Origin: Aeromicrobium sp. Root344
Lineage (GTDB): Bacteria; Actinomycetota; Actinomycetes; Propionibacteriales; Nocardioidaceae
Length of the DNA stretch: 64,000 nt
NCBI RefSeq assembly: GCF_001425755.1
Contig: NZ_LMDH01000001.1
Coordinates: 3,744,808 to 3,808,807 of the forward strand
Reading direction: 5' to 3'
This document shows, one piece after another, positions 1 to 8,245 of the stretch (positions within the stretch are counted from its first letter, which is position 1; the number at the start of each line of letters is the position of its first letter). Made by a program: the position numbers and the translations under genes. A model generated the notes under the pieces. It was not told the DNA's origin. It worked only from the letters and a program-made list of their open reading frames with translations, and ran no database searches.

Positions 1-1
1 C

Positions 2-415
2 CTGCAGGACGTCTACGTCCAGGGCCAGAAGTTCCCGGCCACCCCGTCGATGGTCTCGTTCGTCAACGCCGCCGACCGGGCAGGGTGCACGATCATCGGC
101 CTGACCGGGCGCAACGACAACCAGAAGGCCGCGACGATCGGCAACCTCCAGAAGGTCGGCTACCAAGGCTTCACCGCCGCCAACTACTACACCAAGTGGA
201 CCGGTGTCGGCTCGTCACAGCAGCCGTCCTACGTGACCTGCGCGACCGCCAAGTGCACCACGATCGAGTACAAGTCGCAGACCCGCGCGCACGTCGAGTC
301 ACCCAGCGGCGGCGGCTACGAGATCGTGGCCAACTTCGGTGACCAGTTCAGCGACCTGATCGGCGGGCACGGCAAGGCGTACAAGCTGCCCAACCCGACC
401 TACTACCTGCCGTAG
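2..415 (+). CDS. HAD-family (class B-like) acid phosphatase, C-terminal part
   Basis: The frame is open from the window edge, so the N-terminus and the nucleophile Asp motif lie outside. About 137 codons remain. The stretch FVNAADRAGCTIIGLTGR has the hydrophobic strand followed by T-G-R expected of HAD motif II in the secreted acid phosphatase group (HAD IIIB), and the next segment (NLQKVGYQGF) follows the usual 'enL.k.GY' pattern. Further on, IEYKSQTRAHVES supplies a Lys suited to motif III and NFGDQFSDL carries the acidic motif IV. Family knowledge suggests a secreted phosphomonoesterase, but the signal peptide cannot be seen here. It is followed by a strong inverted repeat and converges on galE. 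Confidence 0.7.
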   Translation: MQDVYVQGQKFPATPSMVSFVNAADRAGCTIIGLTGRNDNQKAATIGNLQKVGYQGFTAANYYTKWTGVGSSQQPSYVTCATAKCTTIEYKSQTRAHVESPSGGGYEIVANFGDQFSDLIGGHGKAYKLPNPTYYLP

Positions 416-426
416 CCCCACGCTTC

Positions 427-473
427 GTGACGGAAGTCGTCACTCCCTGACCGGGGGTGACGACTTCCGTCAC
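427..473. terminator. 17-bp perfect inverted repeat between convergent genes
   Basis: Arms at 427-443 and 457-473 (GTGACGGAAGTCGTCAC and its exact complement) flank a 13-base loop. Each arm is itself palindromic at its ends (GTGACG...CGTCAC). It sits 12 bases after the phosphatase stop and 12 bases before the galE stop, the right place for a bidirectional terminator. There is no clear T-run. Confidence 0.6.
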
Positions 474-484
474 AAAACTCGGGG

Positions 485-1450
485 TCAGACGGGGTGGTTC
501 TGACGGGCCTGCCAGGCGCTGCTGACCATGTCGGCCAGCGAGTGGCGCATCGCCCAGTCGAGGTCGCGCCTGGCGAGCTCTCCCGAGGCGACGATGCGGG
601 CGGGATCGCCGGGCCGGCGGTCACTGATCTCCGGCTCGAAATCGATGCCGGTCGCGTCGGCGACCGCCGTCATGATCTCGCGCACCGACACGCCGTCACC
701 GCTGCCGAGGTTGTAGACCGGCTCGAGCTGGGTGCCGGCGAGGAGCTTCTGGGCGGCGACCACGTGGGCGTCGGCGAGGTCGGCGACGTGGATGTAGTCG
801 CGCACGCACGTGCCGTCCGGCGTCGGGTAGTCGTCGCCGAAGATCCGCGGCGTACGGCCCTCGAGCAGCGCCTCGATGACGAGCGGAAAGAGGTTGTGCG
901 GGCTCGTGTCGTAGAGGTCCGGCACGGCCGAGCCGACGACGTTGAAGTAGCGCAGCGACGTGTGGTGCATCGGGAACGCGCGGGCCGCATCGCGCAGGAG
1001 CCATTCACCGATCAGCTTGCTCTCGCCGTAGGGGGACTCCGGGGCCGTCGCGGTCGTCTCGGTCACGATGTCGACGTCGGGCGTGCCGTAGACCGCGGCG
1101 CTCGAGGAGAACACGATCTTGTCGACGTCGGCCTCGTGCATGGCCTGCAGCAGGCTGACGGTGCCCTGGACGTTCTGCTCGTACGTGTGCAGGGGGCGCT
1201 GGACGGACACGCCGGCGTACTTGAACCCGGCGAGGTGCACGACCGCCTCGACCTCGTGCTCGACCATCGCCTTGGCGACGAGCGTGCTGTCGAGGATGTT
1301 GGTGTCGATGAACTCGACTCCGTCCGGCACGAACTCGCGATGGCCGCTCGAGAGGTCGTCGACGACGACGCAGTCGAGCCCGGCGAGGCGGAACGCGCGG
1401 ACGATGTGCGAGCCGATGTAGCCGGCGCCGCCGGTGACGAGAACGGTCAT
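485..1450 (-). CDS. galE: UDP-glucose 4-epimerase
   Basis: This 321-residue extended short-chain dehydrogenase interconverts UDP-glucose and UDP-galactose with bound NAD, in the cytoplasm. The NAD motif GGAGYIGSH is at residues 7-15. The SSSAAVYG strand lies around 115-122, and the catalytic Y-x3-K is YGESK at 141-145. RYFNVVGS and the C-terminal RRPGDPARIVAS segment are typical of GalE. The frame is open upstream, but the ATG at 1450 gives the canonical N-terminus MTVLVTGGAGYIG, and earlier codons have no family resemblance. Length is close to the usual 320-340. It lies 25 bases after the large secreted-protein gene on the same strand, so the two may be co-transcribed. Confidence 0.93.
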   Translation of the reverse strand: MTVLVTGGAGYIGSHIVRAFRLAGLDCVVVDDLSSGHREFVPDGVEFIDTNILDSTLVAKAMVEHEVEAVVHLAGFKYAGVSVQRPLHTYEQNVQGTVSLLQAMHEADVDKIVFSSSAAVYGTPDVDIVTETTATAPESPYGESKLIGEWLLRDAARAFPMHHTSLRYFNVVGSAVPDLYDTSPHNLFPLVIEALLEGRTPRIFGDDYPTPDGTCVRDYIHVADLADAHVVAAQKLLAGTQLEPVYNLGSGDGVSVREIMTAVADATGIDFEPEISDRRPGDPARIVASGELARRDLDWAMRHSLADMVSSAWQARQNHPV

Positions 1451-1475
1451 GACGACCAGCCTGTCAGAGCCCCGG

Positions 1476-3410
1476 TCACCCCTTGAAGTAGAGGGTGCCG
1501 GCGCTGTAGGTGTGACCCGACGTGACGCTGATCGAGTGCTTGCCCGTGAACGTACGACCGATGCCACGCCACGAGTCGGAGTTGACCGAGATCGTCCACC
1601 TGCCCGACGGCAGGCCGGCCACGTAGAAGTTGCCCTTGCTGTCGGTCACGTCGGTGCGGATGACGCGAATGCCGTCGGATGACGACAGCCGCACCATGAT
1701 CTCCTTGTTGGTCTTGCCGCCGGCCCGCTTCACGTGACCCTTGACGATCGCGCCCTTGCGGATGGTGGAGACCTGCTCCGTGGTGGACTGATCGAAGCCC
1801 CGGATGCGGGCGGTGTTGTTGTAGGTGCCCGTGCCCAGCGCCTTGCAGTAGCCGCGATACATCCAGCCCTTGTATCCGCTCGGCGGGGTCTTGCGGACGT
1901 AGCCCATCGCGAGGGACTTGGAGTACTCCTCGTACTTGCCGGCGACGGTCTTCCAGCGCTCCGCGCCACGGTCGGCGCCGCTGAAGTAGGCGTCGTTGTT
2001 GGGGAACACGCTCGGGTACCAGGCGGAGCAGCTCGTCCTGCGCCCGACCTCTACCCAGTACTTGCCGGGCGGGAGGTTCTTGATCGTGTTGTCACCATTG
2101 GCGTTGCCGTTGCTGTTGGTGTGTCCTCGCGCGACCACCGGCGCGGAGAGCACCGGGAGGCCCGGGATCTTCTCGCGGATCGTGACGGTCTGGTCGCTCG
2201 CGGTGGGTGAGAACCCGGAGAACGCACCGTCAATCAACAGGTCGTTGGAGCTGCGACGGACCTGGACGTTGTAGCCCGACAGGATCCCACCAGCAGGGAT
2301 GGCCAGGAGGTTGGCGGTCGAACGCTCATAGTCCATGACGTCGAAGCAGCTGCCGAAGCCGGTGCCACTGCCCGTCCGCGCATTCCACGTCCTCACGGCC
2401 CCGTAGGAGGCGCGGACCATGTAGCGCTGGGTGCCGGTGTAGACCGGCAGGAAGTCGACCGAGTAGGCGCCACCGTTGGCCGCGTCGGTCGAACCGTAGA
2501 CGTTGCCGCAGTAGGGGAAGTCGTACTCGCGGCGCGTCTTGGAGTTGGAGGAGTAGGTCCGCGGCGGCGCGGCAACCGTGATGTCGACGCGCCCGTTGGG
2601 CGGGACACTGTTGGTGACCTGGCCGGTGATCGAGCCATAGGTGAAGTTGGCGTTGTAGTCGCCCATCTTGGTGGCCCGCAGCGTGGTGCCCTCGTCGAGA
2701 TAGCGACCGCCGCCGCCGGTCGTGCTGCCGTCGCTGCCTCGCCAGTACCAGCTGCGGGTCGTGCCGTTGTCGGCGTTGTCCACGTGGCCGCTGATCCGCA
2801 GCTTGTAGGGACCCGAGGCGGAGTTGTTGGTCCCCAGGGAAACGGTGAACTTGTAGATGCCGCCGTTGGTCGGAACCTCGGCGTAGCGCACGACCTGCGT
2901 GCCACCGCCGCGCAGGCTGCGCACCAGCTCGACCTTGATGTCGCTGGCGGTGTGACCGGCCGGGCCCTGGACCACACCGGTGATCTGCTGTGCGGTCAGG
3001 AGCGTCTCGGTCTGGACGTTGTAGGTCCGGGTCTTGTTGCGCGGGTAGTCCTGGTTGACCACCAGCACGGCGTCCTTGTAGTAGACGTCGCCGCGCTTGA
3101 TGCCGCCGTTGGCCGCATAAGGGTAGGCCGGCTCGGTCGTGCGTACGGCCACCTGCATCGTGCGGGACGAGTGCGCCGGGACGCTGTAGTCACGGACCCG
3201 AGTGCTGGAGTTGGTGAAGCTCAGCTTGCCCTTGCACGTCTTGGACGCAAAGCACTGCACCGTCACCTTGCCGAGCCCGCTCGTGGAGATCGCAATGTTG
3301 CGCGTCGGCACGGCCGCGTCATAGGTCATGGCCTCCGCGGGCATCGCCACGAGGGCCCCGGAAACCACCGCCGGAACGGCGAGAAGCATGGCAATGAGAC
3401 GCAGTTTCAT
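1476..3410 (-). CDS. Large secreted protein with carboxypeptidase-regulatory/prealbumin-like repeats
   Basis: The 644-residue product begins with a clear Sec signal peptide (MKLRLIAMLLAVPAVVSGAL, then ...MPAEA). No enzyme motif was recognised. Several segments have the rhythm of carboxypeptidase regulatory-like or SpaA-type beta-sandwich domains: GQVTNSVPPNGRVDITV around the middle, later KGHVKRAGGKTNKEIMVRLSS, followed by TDSKGNFYVAGLPSGRWTISV, and an earlier TGVVQGPAGHTASDIKVEL. The middle is rich in Ser, Thr, Asn, Gly and Tyr and holds a few Cys that could form disulfides (for example SCSAWYPSVF, YRGYCKALG). There is no transmembrane anchor or sortase motif at the C-terminus, so it is probably released or loosely held at the wall. 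A role in surface adhesion or polysaccharide binding is inference only. Confidence 0.75.
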   Translation of the reverse strand: MKLRLIAMLLAVPAVVSGALVAMPAEAMTYDAAVPTRNIAISTSGLGKVTVQCFASKTCKGKLSFTNSSTRVRDYSVPAHSSRTMQVAVRTTEPAYPYAANGGIKRGDVYYKDAVLVVNQDYPRNKTRTYNVQTETLLTAQQITGVVQGPAGHTASDIKVELVRSLRGGGTQVVRYAEVPTNGGIYKFTVSLGTNNSASGPYKLRISGHVDNADNGTTRSWYWRGSDGSTTGGGGRYLDEGTTLRATKMGDYNANFTYGSITGQVTNSVPPNGRVDITVAAPPRTYSSNSKTRREYDFPYCGNVYGSTDAANGGAYSVDFLPVYTGTQRYMVRASYGAVRTWNARTGSGTGFGSCFDVMDYERSTANLLAIPAGGILSGYNVQVRRSSNDLLIDGAFSGFSPTASDQTVTIREKIPGLPVLSAPVVARGHTNSNGNANGDNTIKNLPPGKYWVEVGRRTSCSAWYPSVFPNNDAYFSGADRGAERWKTVAGKYEEYSKSLAMGYVRKTPPSGYKGWMYRGYCKALGTGTYNNTARIRGFDQSTTEQVSTIRKGAIVKGHVKRAGGKTNKEIMVRLSSSDGIRVIRTDVTDSKGNFYVAGLPSGRWTISVNSDSWRGIGRTFTGKHSISVTSGHTYSAGTLYFKG

Positions 3411-3456
3411 GGAATCCCCGGGACGTCGGCGAATGGAGAGAATCTGCGACAGGTTA

Positions 3457-5412
3457 TCAAACTTCAGGGGTGGTCACTGCATTCGCCGCGTCGTCCAGGC
3501 GGCGCAACGCGGCCAGCGCGACCTCACGGTCGGTCGTACGCCACATGTCGGGCAACGAAGCAGCCAGGAACGATCCGTAGCGCGCCGTGACGATGCGTGG
3601 GTCGAGGATGGCGACCACACCCTTGTCGGTGGCCCGCCGGATCAGACGGCCGGTCCCTTGGGCCAGCAACAGTGCGGCGTGGCTGGCGGCGACGCTCATG
3701 AACCCGTTGCCGCCGCGCTTCTCGACCAGGCGTTGGCGGGCGCTCATCAGCGGGTCGTCCGGACGGGGGAACGGCACGCGGTCGATGATCACCAGTTGGC
3801 ACGTGTCGCCCGGCAGGTCGACGCCCTGCCAGAGGCTGAGCGTGCCGAACAAGCAGGTGCTCGGTGTCTCGGCGAAGCGGCGGGCGAGCTCGGGCAGCTG
3901 GGCGTCGCCCTGGCACCAGATGTCGATGTCGGGCAGCCGGGTGCGCACCTCCTCGGCGGCCTTCTCGGCGGCGCGGCGCGAGGAGAACAGGCCGAGCGTA
4001 CGTCCGCCGGCGGCCTCGACGAGTGCGGCGATCTCGGCGAGCTGTGCCTCCTCGAGCCCGTCACGCCCCGGCAGCGGCAGGTCGCGAGCGACGTAGAGCA
4101 TGCCCTGCTTGCGGTAGTCGAACGGTGAACCGACGTCGAGCGAGCTCCACGAGTCGTCACCCGGCGCGAGTCCCAAGGAGCGCGCCACCGGGTCGAAGCC
4201 GCCACCCAGCTTGAGCGTCGCGCTCGTCAGCACGACGGTCTTGTCGGCGAAGAGCTTGTCGCGCAGGCTCGCCGACACGTCGATCGGCGCGATGTGGAGC
4301 TGCTTGTTGCCGCGGTTGTCGCTCATCCACAACACTTCGGTCTCACCCTTGGCGGCCATGCGCTCGGCGATCTTGCGAATGTCGTCGACCATGCCGCGGG
4401 CCTGCTGTCGCGCGGCGTCGGGCTCACCCTTGTCCTTGTCCTTGTCCTTGGGGAACGCCGAGAGGCAGGCTCGCGCGGTGTCGCGCACGAATGCCAGGAC
4501 CTCCTGCAGCGGCTGCGGCGGGTCGTCGATGCGGCCTTCCTCGGTGCGGGCCAGCACGTCCGCGAGCGCGTCGGAGGCGTCGGTCAGGTCGTCGGCCTCC
4601 TTGCCATCGACCTGCGCACGCGCGCGTCGGGCGGCCCGCTCGACCACGACGGGGTCGAGCTCGTCGGTCGACGCCTGGGTCACGCGGGCGGCCAGCTCGT
4701 GCGCCTCGTCGACGATCACGGCGTCGTACTCAGGGAGCATCGGCACGCCGTCGATCGCGTCGATCGCCAGCAGCGCGTGGTTGGTGACCACGACCTGCGC
4801 GGTGTGCGCGTCCTCGCGAGCCCGCTCGGCGAAGCACTCGAGGGCATGGGCGCAGCGCGAGGCGCCGAGGCACTCGCGGTGATTGACGCTGACCTGTCGC
4901 CACGCGCGTTCGGTGTGGGCGGGGGCGGCGTCGCGGTCACCCAGGTGCGAGCCCTTGGCCTGCTCCTCGGCCCACTCGCGGAGCTCGAGCACCTCGGCAC
5001 CGAGCGATCCTTCGGGTACGTCCACGAGCGTGCCCTGGTCGTCCGGAGCGCCCTCGCGTACGCGGTGCAGGCAGGCGTAGTTGCTGCGTCCCTTGACCAC
5101 CGCGTGGTGAGGAACGACGTCGAGGGTCGCGCGTGCGGCGTCCTTGAGCGCGGGGATGTCACGCTCGACGAGCTGGTGCTGGAGGTTGAGCGTCGCGGTC
5201 GCCACGACGACGCGCTTGCCGTGCAGCAGGCTCGGCACGAGGTAGCCGAGCGACTTGCCGGTGCCGGTGCCGGCCTGGACCAGCAGGTGCTGGCCGCTCT
5301 CGAGGGCGTGCTGCACCGCCTCGGCCATCTCGATCTGGCCCGGCCGGTCCTCTCCCCCGACAGCCTCGACGGCGGCATGCAGGACCGCACGTACGTCAGG
5401 AGTGGAGGGCAT
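3457..5412 (-). CDS. DinG/YoaA-type ATP-dependent DNA helicase (Fe-S, superfamily 2)
   Basis: The 651-residue protein has Walker A AGTGTGKS at 47-54 and a DEAH box at 235-238. Four Cys (C114, C181, C187, C193) between motifs I and II are the [4Fe-4S] ligands of XPD/DinG helicases. C-terminal motifs include VVLTSATLKLGG, a QGVDLPGD segment and QGTGRLIRR (motif VI). Family members are 5'-3' helicases that unwind D-loops, R-loops and other structures during repair and replication. The N-terminal IEMAEAVQHALESG and full length match actinobacterial homologues. There is no exonuclease domain as in Gram-positive DinG fusions. No SOS box was seen upstream. The gene is transcribed away from the GNAT remnant beginning at 5500. 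Confidence 0.9.
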   Translation of the reverse strand: MPSTPDVRAVLHAAVEAVGGEDRPGQIEMAEAVQHALESGQHLLVQAGTGTGKSLGYLVPSLLHGKRVVVATATLNLQHQLVERDIPALKDAARATLDVVPHHAVVKGRSNYACLHRVREGAPDDQGTLVDVPEGSLGAEVLELREWAEEQAKGSHLGDRDAAPAHTERAWRQVSVNHRECLGASRCAHALECFAERAREDAHTAQVVVTNHALLAIDAIDGVPMLPEYDAVIVDEAHELAARVTQASTDELDPVVVERAARRARAQVDGKEADDLTDASDALADVLARTEEGRIDDPPQPLQEVLAFVRDTARACLSAFPKDKDKDKGEPDAARQQARGMVDDIRKIAERMAAKGETEVLWMSDNRGNKQLHIAPIDVSASLRDKLFADKTVVLTSATLKLGGGFDPVARSLGLAPGDDSWSSLDVGSPFDYRKQGMLYVARDLPLPGRDGLEEAQLAEIAALVEAAGGRTLGLFSSRRAAEKAAEEVRTRLPDIDIWCQGDAQLPELARRFAETPSTCLFGTLSLWQGVDLPGDTCQLVIIDRVPFPRPDDPLMSARQRLVEKRGGNGFMSVAASHAALLLAQGTGRLIRRATDKGVVAILDPRIVTARYGSFLAASLPDMWRTTDREVALAALRRLDDAANAVTTPEV

Positions 5413-5499
5413 GCGGCAAGGCTAGTCGCGTCGACGACCCGCCCCTGACGCGCGTCCACAGGCAACCTCGGTGGCTCAGGGGCGCGGTAGCGTCTCGGC

Positions 5500-5992
5500 A
5501 TGCCTGACGTCATCCTCCGTGCCGCCACCGCCGACGACGTCGAGGCGATCGCCGGCGTCTGGCACCGCGGCTGGGCCGACGGGCACGCCGGACACGTGCC
5601 AGCCGGACTGCACGCGCACCGCACGCCAGCGCACTTCCTCGGGCCTGACGCCGTCGCGCACACCCCTCACGACCGTCGCGGTCGCCGACGACCAGGTGAT
5701 CGGGTTCGTCACGGTCCACGAGGACGAGATCGAGCAGGTCTACGTCGACGCGTCAGCCCGAGGCTCGGGGACGGCTGCCCTGCTGCTCGATCACGGCGAG
5801 CAGCTCGTCGGCGCCTCGTACGAGCGGGCGTGGCTGGCGGTCGTGGCGGGCAACGCACGCGCGCGCAGGTTCTACGAACGGCGCGGCTGGGTGGACGCCG
5901 GACCGTTCGACTACTCCGCCGAGACCGACGACGGCACCTTCACCGTGCCGGCCCTGCGCTACGAGAAGGACCTGCGGCGTCAGACGGCGTAG
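5500..5992 (+). pseudogene. GNAT N-acetyltransferase gene interrupted by a frameshift
   Basis: Two halves of a GNAT protein lie in adjacent frames. The ATG at 5500 opens MPDVILRAATADDVEAIAGV, then WHRGWADGHAGHVP, the N-terminal helices of the fold. From about 5667 the next frame continues TTVAVADDQVIGFVTVHEDE, then IEQVYVDASARGSGTAALLL (acetyl-CoA loop R-G-x-G-T) and ARRFYERRGW, up to the TAG at 5990-5992. The span is 493 bases, that is 164 codons plus one base, which fits a single-base insertion between about 5640 and 5667. Each frame alone codes only half a domain. It may be a real pseudogene, a sequencing error or, less likely, programmed frameshifting. Its 3' end overlaps the hflX stop by 13 bases. 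Confidence 0.75.
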
Positions 5993-7359
5993 GGCTCGAG
6001 CTCGCTGGCCAGCTGCCCGTGGACGCGGGCCACGACGTGCGTGCCGTCGGACTCGTGGTCGAGCGACTCGATCTCGCCCTGCGTGTGGATCTGGTTGAGC
6101 AGGTCACCGCGGGCATAGGGCAGCAGCACGTCGACGTGGGTCGCGGGCTGCGGCAGGTCGGCCTCGATGGCGCTGAGCAGCTCATCGATGCCCTCGCCCG
6201 TGCGGGCGCTCACCACCACGGCGTGGGGCTCGCGGGCCAGCAGGTTCTTGATCACGAGCGGGTCGGCGGCGTCGGCCTTGTTGATCACGATGATCTCGGG
6301 CACGTCGAGCGCGTCGACGTCGGCGAGCACGCTGCGTACGGCCGCGATCTGGCCACCGGGATCGGGGTGCGAGCCGTCGACGACGTGCAGGATGAGGTCG
6401 GACTCGGCGATCTCCTCGAGCGTCGAGCGGAACGCCTCGACGAGCTGGTGCGGCAGGTTGCGGACGAACCCGACGGTGTCGGACATCGTGTAGACGCGGC
6501 CGTCGGAGGTCTGCGTGCGCCGCGTCGTCGGGTCGAGCGTCGCGAACAGCGCGTCCTCGACGAGCACGCCGGCATCGGTGAGCCGGTTGAGCAGGCTCGA
6601 CTTGCCGGCGTTGGTGTAGCCGGCGATCGACACCGACGGGATCTCGTGACGCTTGCGATTGGCCTTCTTGGTCTCGCGAGCCTTGCCGAGTTCCTTGAGC
6701 TCACGACGCAGCTTGGTCATCTTCATCTGGATGCGCCGGCGGTCGGTCTCGAGCTTGGTCTCACCGGGGCCACGGCCACCGATGCCCTCGCCGCCGGCGG
6801 CCTGGCCACCGGCCTGCCGGGACAGGTTGCCGCCCCAGCCGCGGAGGCGCTGGGTCTGGTACTGCAGCTGGGCGAGCTCGACCTGCGCCTTGCCCTCCTT
6901 GGACTTGGCGTGCTGGGCGAAGATGTCGAGGATCAGCGCGGTGCGGTCGACGACCTTGACCTTGCAGCGGTCCTCGAGGTTGCGCAGCTGGCTCGGAGCG
7001 AGGGCGCCGTCGCAGATGATCGTGTCGGCGCCCGTCGCGACGACGGCAGCACGCAGGTCCTCGACCTTGCCGCTACCGATGTAGGTCGCGGGGTCGGGCT
7101 TCTGCCGGCGCTGGATCAGGGCGTCAAGCACCTCGGAGCCGGCGGTCTCGGCGAGCAGCTTGAGCTCGGCGAGCGAGTTGTCGGCGTCCTCAGCGGTGCC
7201 TTCGGTCCACACGCCGACGAGGACGACGCGCTCGAGGCGCAGCTGCCGGTACTCGACCTCGGTGATGTCCTCGAGCTCCGTGCGCAGGTTGGCGACGCGC
7301 CGCAGCGAGTTGCGCTCCTCGAGCTCGAGCCCCTCGGTGCTGCCTACTTGTTCGGTCAT
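5980..7359 (-). CDS. hflX: GTPase HflX, ribosome-associated
   Basis: This 459-residue GTPase binds the large ribosomal subunit and splits or rescues stalled ribosomes. The HflX-specific N-terminal domain ends with the glycine-rich segment GGQAAGGEGIGGRGPGETKL near 184-203. The G domain has G1 GYTNAGKS (247-254), G3 DTVG (294-297) and G4 NKAD (360-363). The frame extends three codons upstream, but the ATG at 7359 overlaps the dapF stop as ATGA and gives the usual N-terminus, so it is preferred. It is the last gene of miaA-dapF-hflX, a conserved actinobacterial order. Confidence 0.95.
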   Translation of the reverse strand: MTEQVGSTEGLELEERNSLRRVANLRTELEDITEVEYRQLRLERVVLVGVWTEGTAEDADNSLAELKLLAETAGSEVLDALIQRRQKPDPATYIGSGKVEDLRAAVVATGADTIICDGALAPSQLRNLEDRCKVKVVDRTALILDIFAQHAKSKEGKAQVELAQLQYQTQRLRGWGGNLSRQAGGQAAGGEGIGGRGPGETKLETDRRRIQMKMTKLRRELKELGKARETKKANRKRHEIPSVSIAGYTNAGKSSLLNRLTDAGVLVEDALFATLDPTTRRTQTSDGRVYTMSDTVGFVRNLPHQLVEAFRSTLEEIAESDLILHVVDGSHPDPGGQIAAVRSVLADVDALDVPEIIVINKADAADPLVIKNLLAREPHAVVVSARTGEGIDELLSAIEADLPQPATHVDVLLPYARGDLLNQIHTQGEIESLDHESDGTHVVARVHGQLASELEPYAV

Positions 7360-8174
7360 GCAATCCAATCCATGGTGCCCTGCGCGACGATCTCGGCGGG
7401 GCCGGTGAGCACGATGTGGTTGTCGGCGTTCCAGGTGACGTGGAGCGTGCCGCCGGGCACGTCGACCCGGTAGGAGGTCGGTCGCTCGGCGCCGTCGGCC
7501 ACGGCTGTCGCCACGGCGACGGCGCAGGCACCGGTGCCGCAGGAACGCGTCTCCCCCGAGCCTCGCTCGTGCACACGCATCGCGACGTGGCGCTCGCCCT
7601 GGCGGACCACGAACTCGATGTTGACGCCTTCGGGATAGACCGACTCGTCGTAGTCAGGTTGGGTCAGCAGGCTGCCCGCGTCGTCCAGCTGGTCGACGAA
7701 GGCAACGGCATGGGGGTTGCCTGTACGAACATCCTGCGCCTCCCAGGTGTTCCCGGCCGCACTGACCTTGGAGACACCGAGCACCTCGGGCGTGCCCATG
7801 TCGACGCTGAACAGGTCATCGGCGCAGGTGATGGTCTTGTCGCCGCCGCGGGTGCCGACGACGATCGGCCCCGCCGGGTCGACGAGGCCCTGCTGGACGA
7901 GGTGCAGCGCGAACACCCGGATGCCGTTGCCGCACATCTCACTGACTGACCCGTCGGCGTTGCGATAGTCCATGAACCACTCGCCAGCTGACGTCTCGCC
8001 GAGCGCCTCGGCGCGGATGACGCGCATGACGCCGTCGGCGCCGATGCCGCGCCGACGGTCGCAGAGGGCGGCCACGAAGGCACCCTCCAGCTCGCCATGG
8101 ATCGTGCCGTCATGGTCCGGGAGCAGCACGAAGTCGTTCTCCGTGCCGTGCCCCTTGAGCCATGGAAAAGTCAT
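7356..8174 (-). CDS. dapF: Diaminopimelate epimerase
   Basis: DapF converts LL- to meso-diaminopimelate for lysine and peptidoglycan synthesis, using two Cys without PLP. Both catalytic cysteines are visible: C81 in EMCGNGIRVFAL and C212 in RSCGTGACAVA. The N-terminal GHGTENDFVL (usually HG.gNdFv.iD) and GIGADGV motifs are in place. Length (272) is normal. The stop overlaps the hflX ATG, so the two are translationally coupled. dapA and dapB lie elsewhere in the same window on the same strand. Confidence 0.95.
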   Translation of the reverse strand: MTFPWLKGHGTENDFVLLPDHDGTIHGELEGAFVAALCDRRRGIGADGVMRVIRAEALGETSAGEWFMDYRNADGSVSEMCGNGIRVFALHLVQQGLVDPAGPIVVGTRGGDKTITCADDLFSVDMGTPEVLGVSKVSAAGNTWEAQDVRTGNPHAVAFVDQLDDAGSLLTQPDYDESVYPEGVNIEFVVRQGERHVAMRVHERGSGETRSCGTGACAVAVATAVADGAERPTSYRVDVPGGTLHVTWNADNHIVLTGPAEIVAQGTMDWIA

Positions 8175-8207
8175 GGGTTCCAGTCTACGTGGACACAGGG
8201 ATGCGGC

Positions 8208-8230
8208 GTCCTTTCGACAGGCTCAAGGAC
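8208..8230. repeat. Short intergenic hairpin with TCGACAGGCTC loop
   Basis: GTCCTT (8208-8213) and AAGGAC (8225-8230) pair around the loop TCGACAGGCTC. It lies in the 71-base gap between miaA and dapF. From general familiarity, small palindromes with this GAGCCTGTCGA core recur between genes in many actinobacteria. Only one copy was noticed here. Confidence 0.45.
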
Positions 8231-8245
8231 CATAGGGCCAGGACA

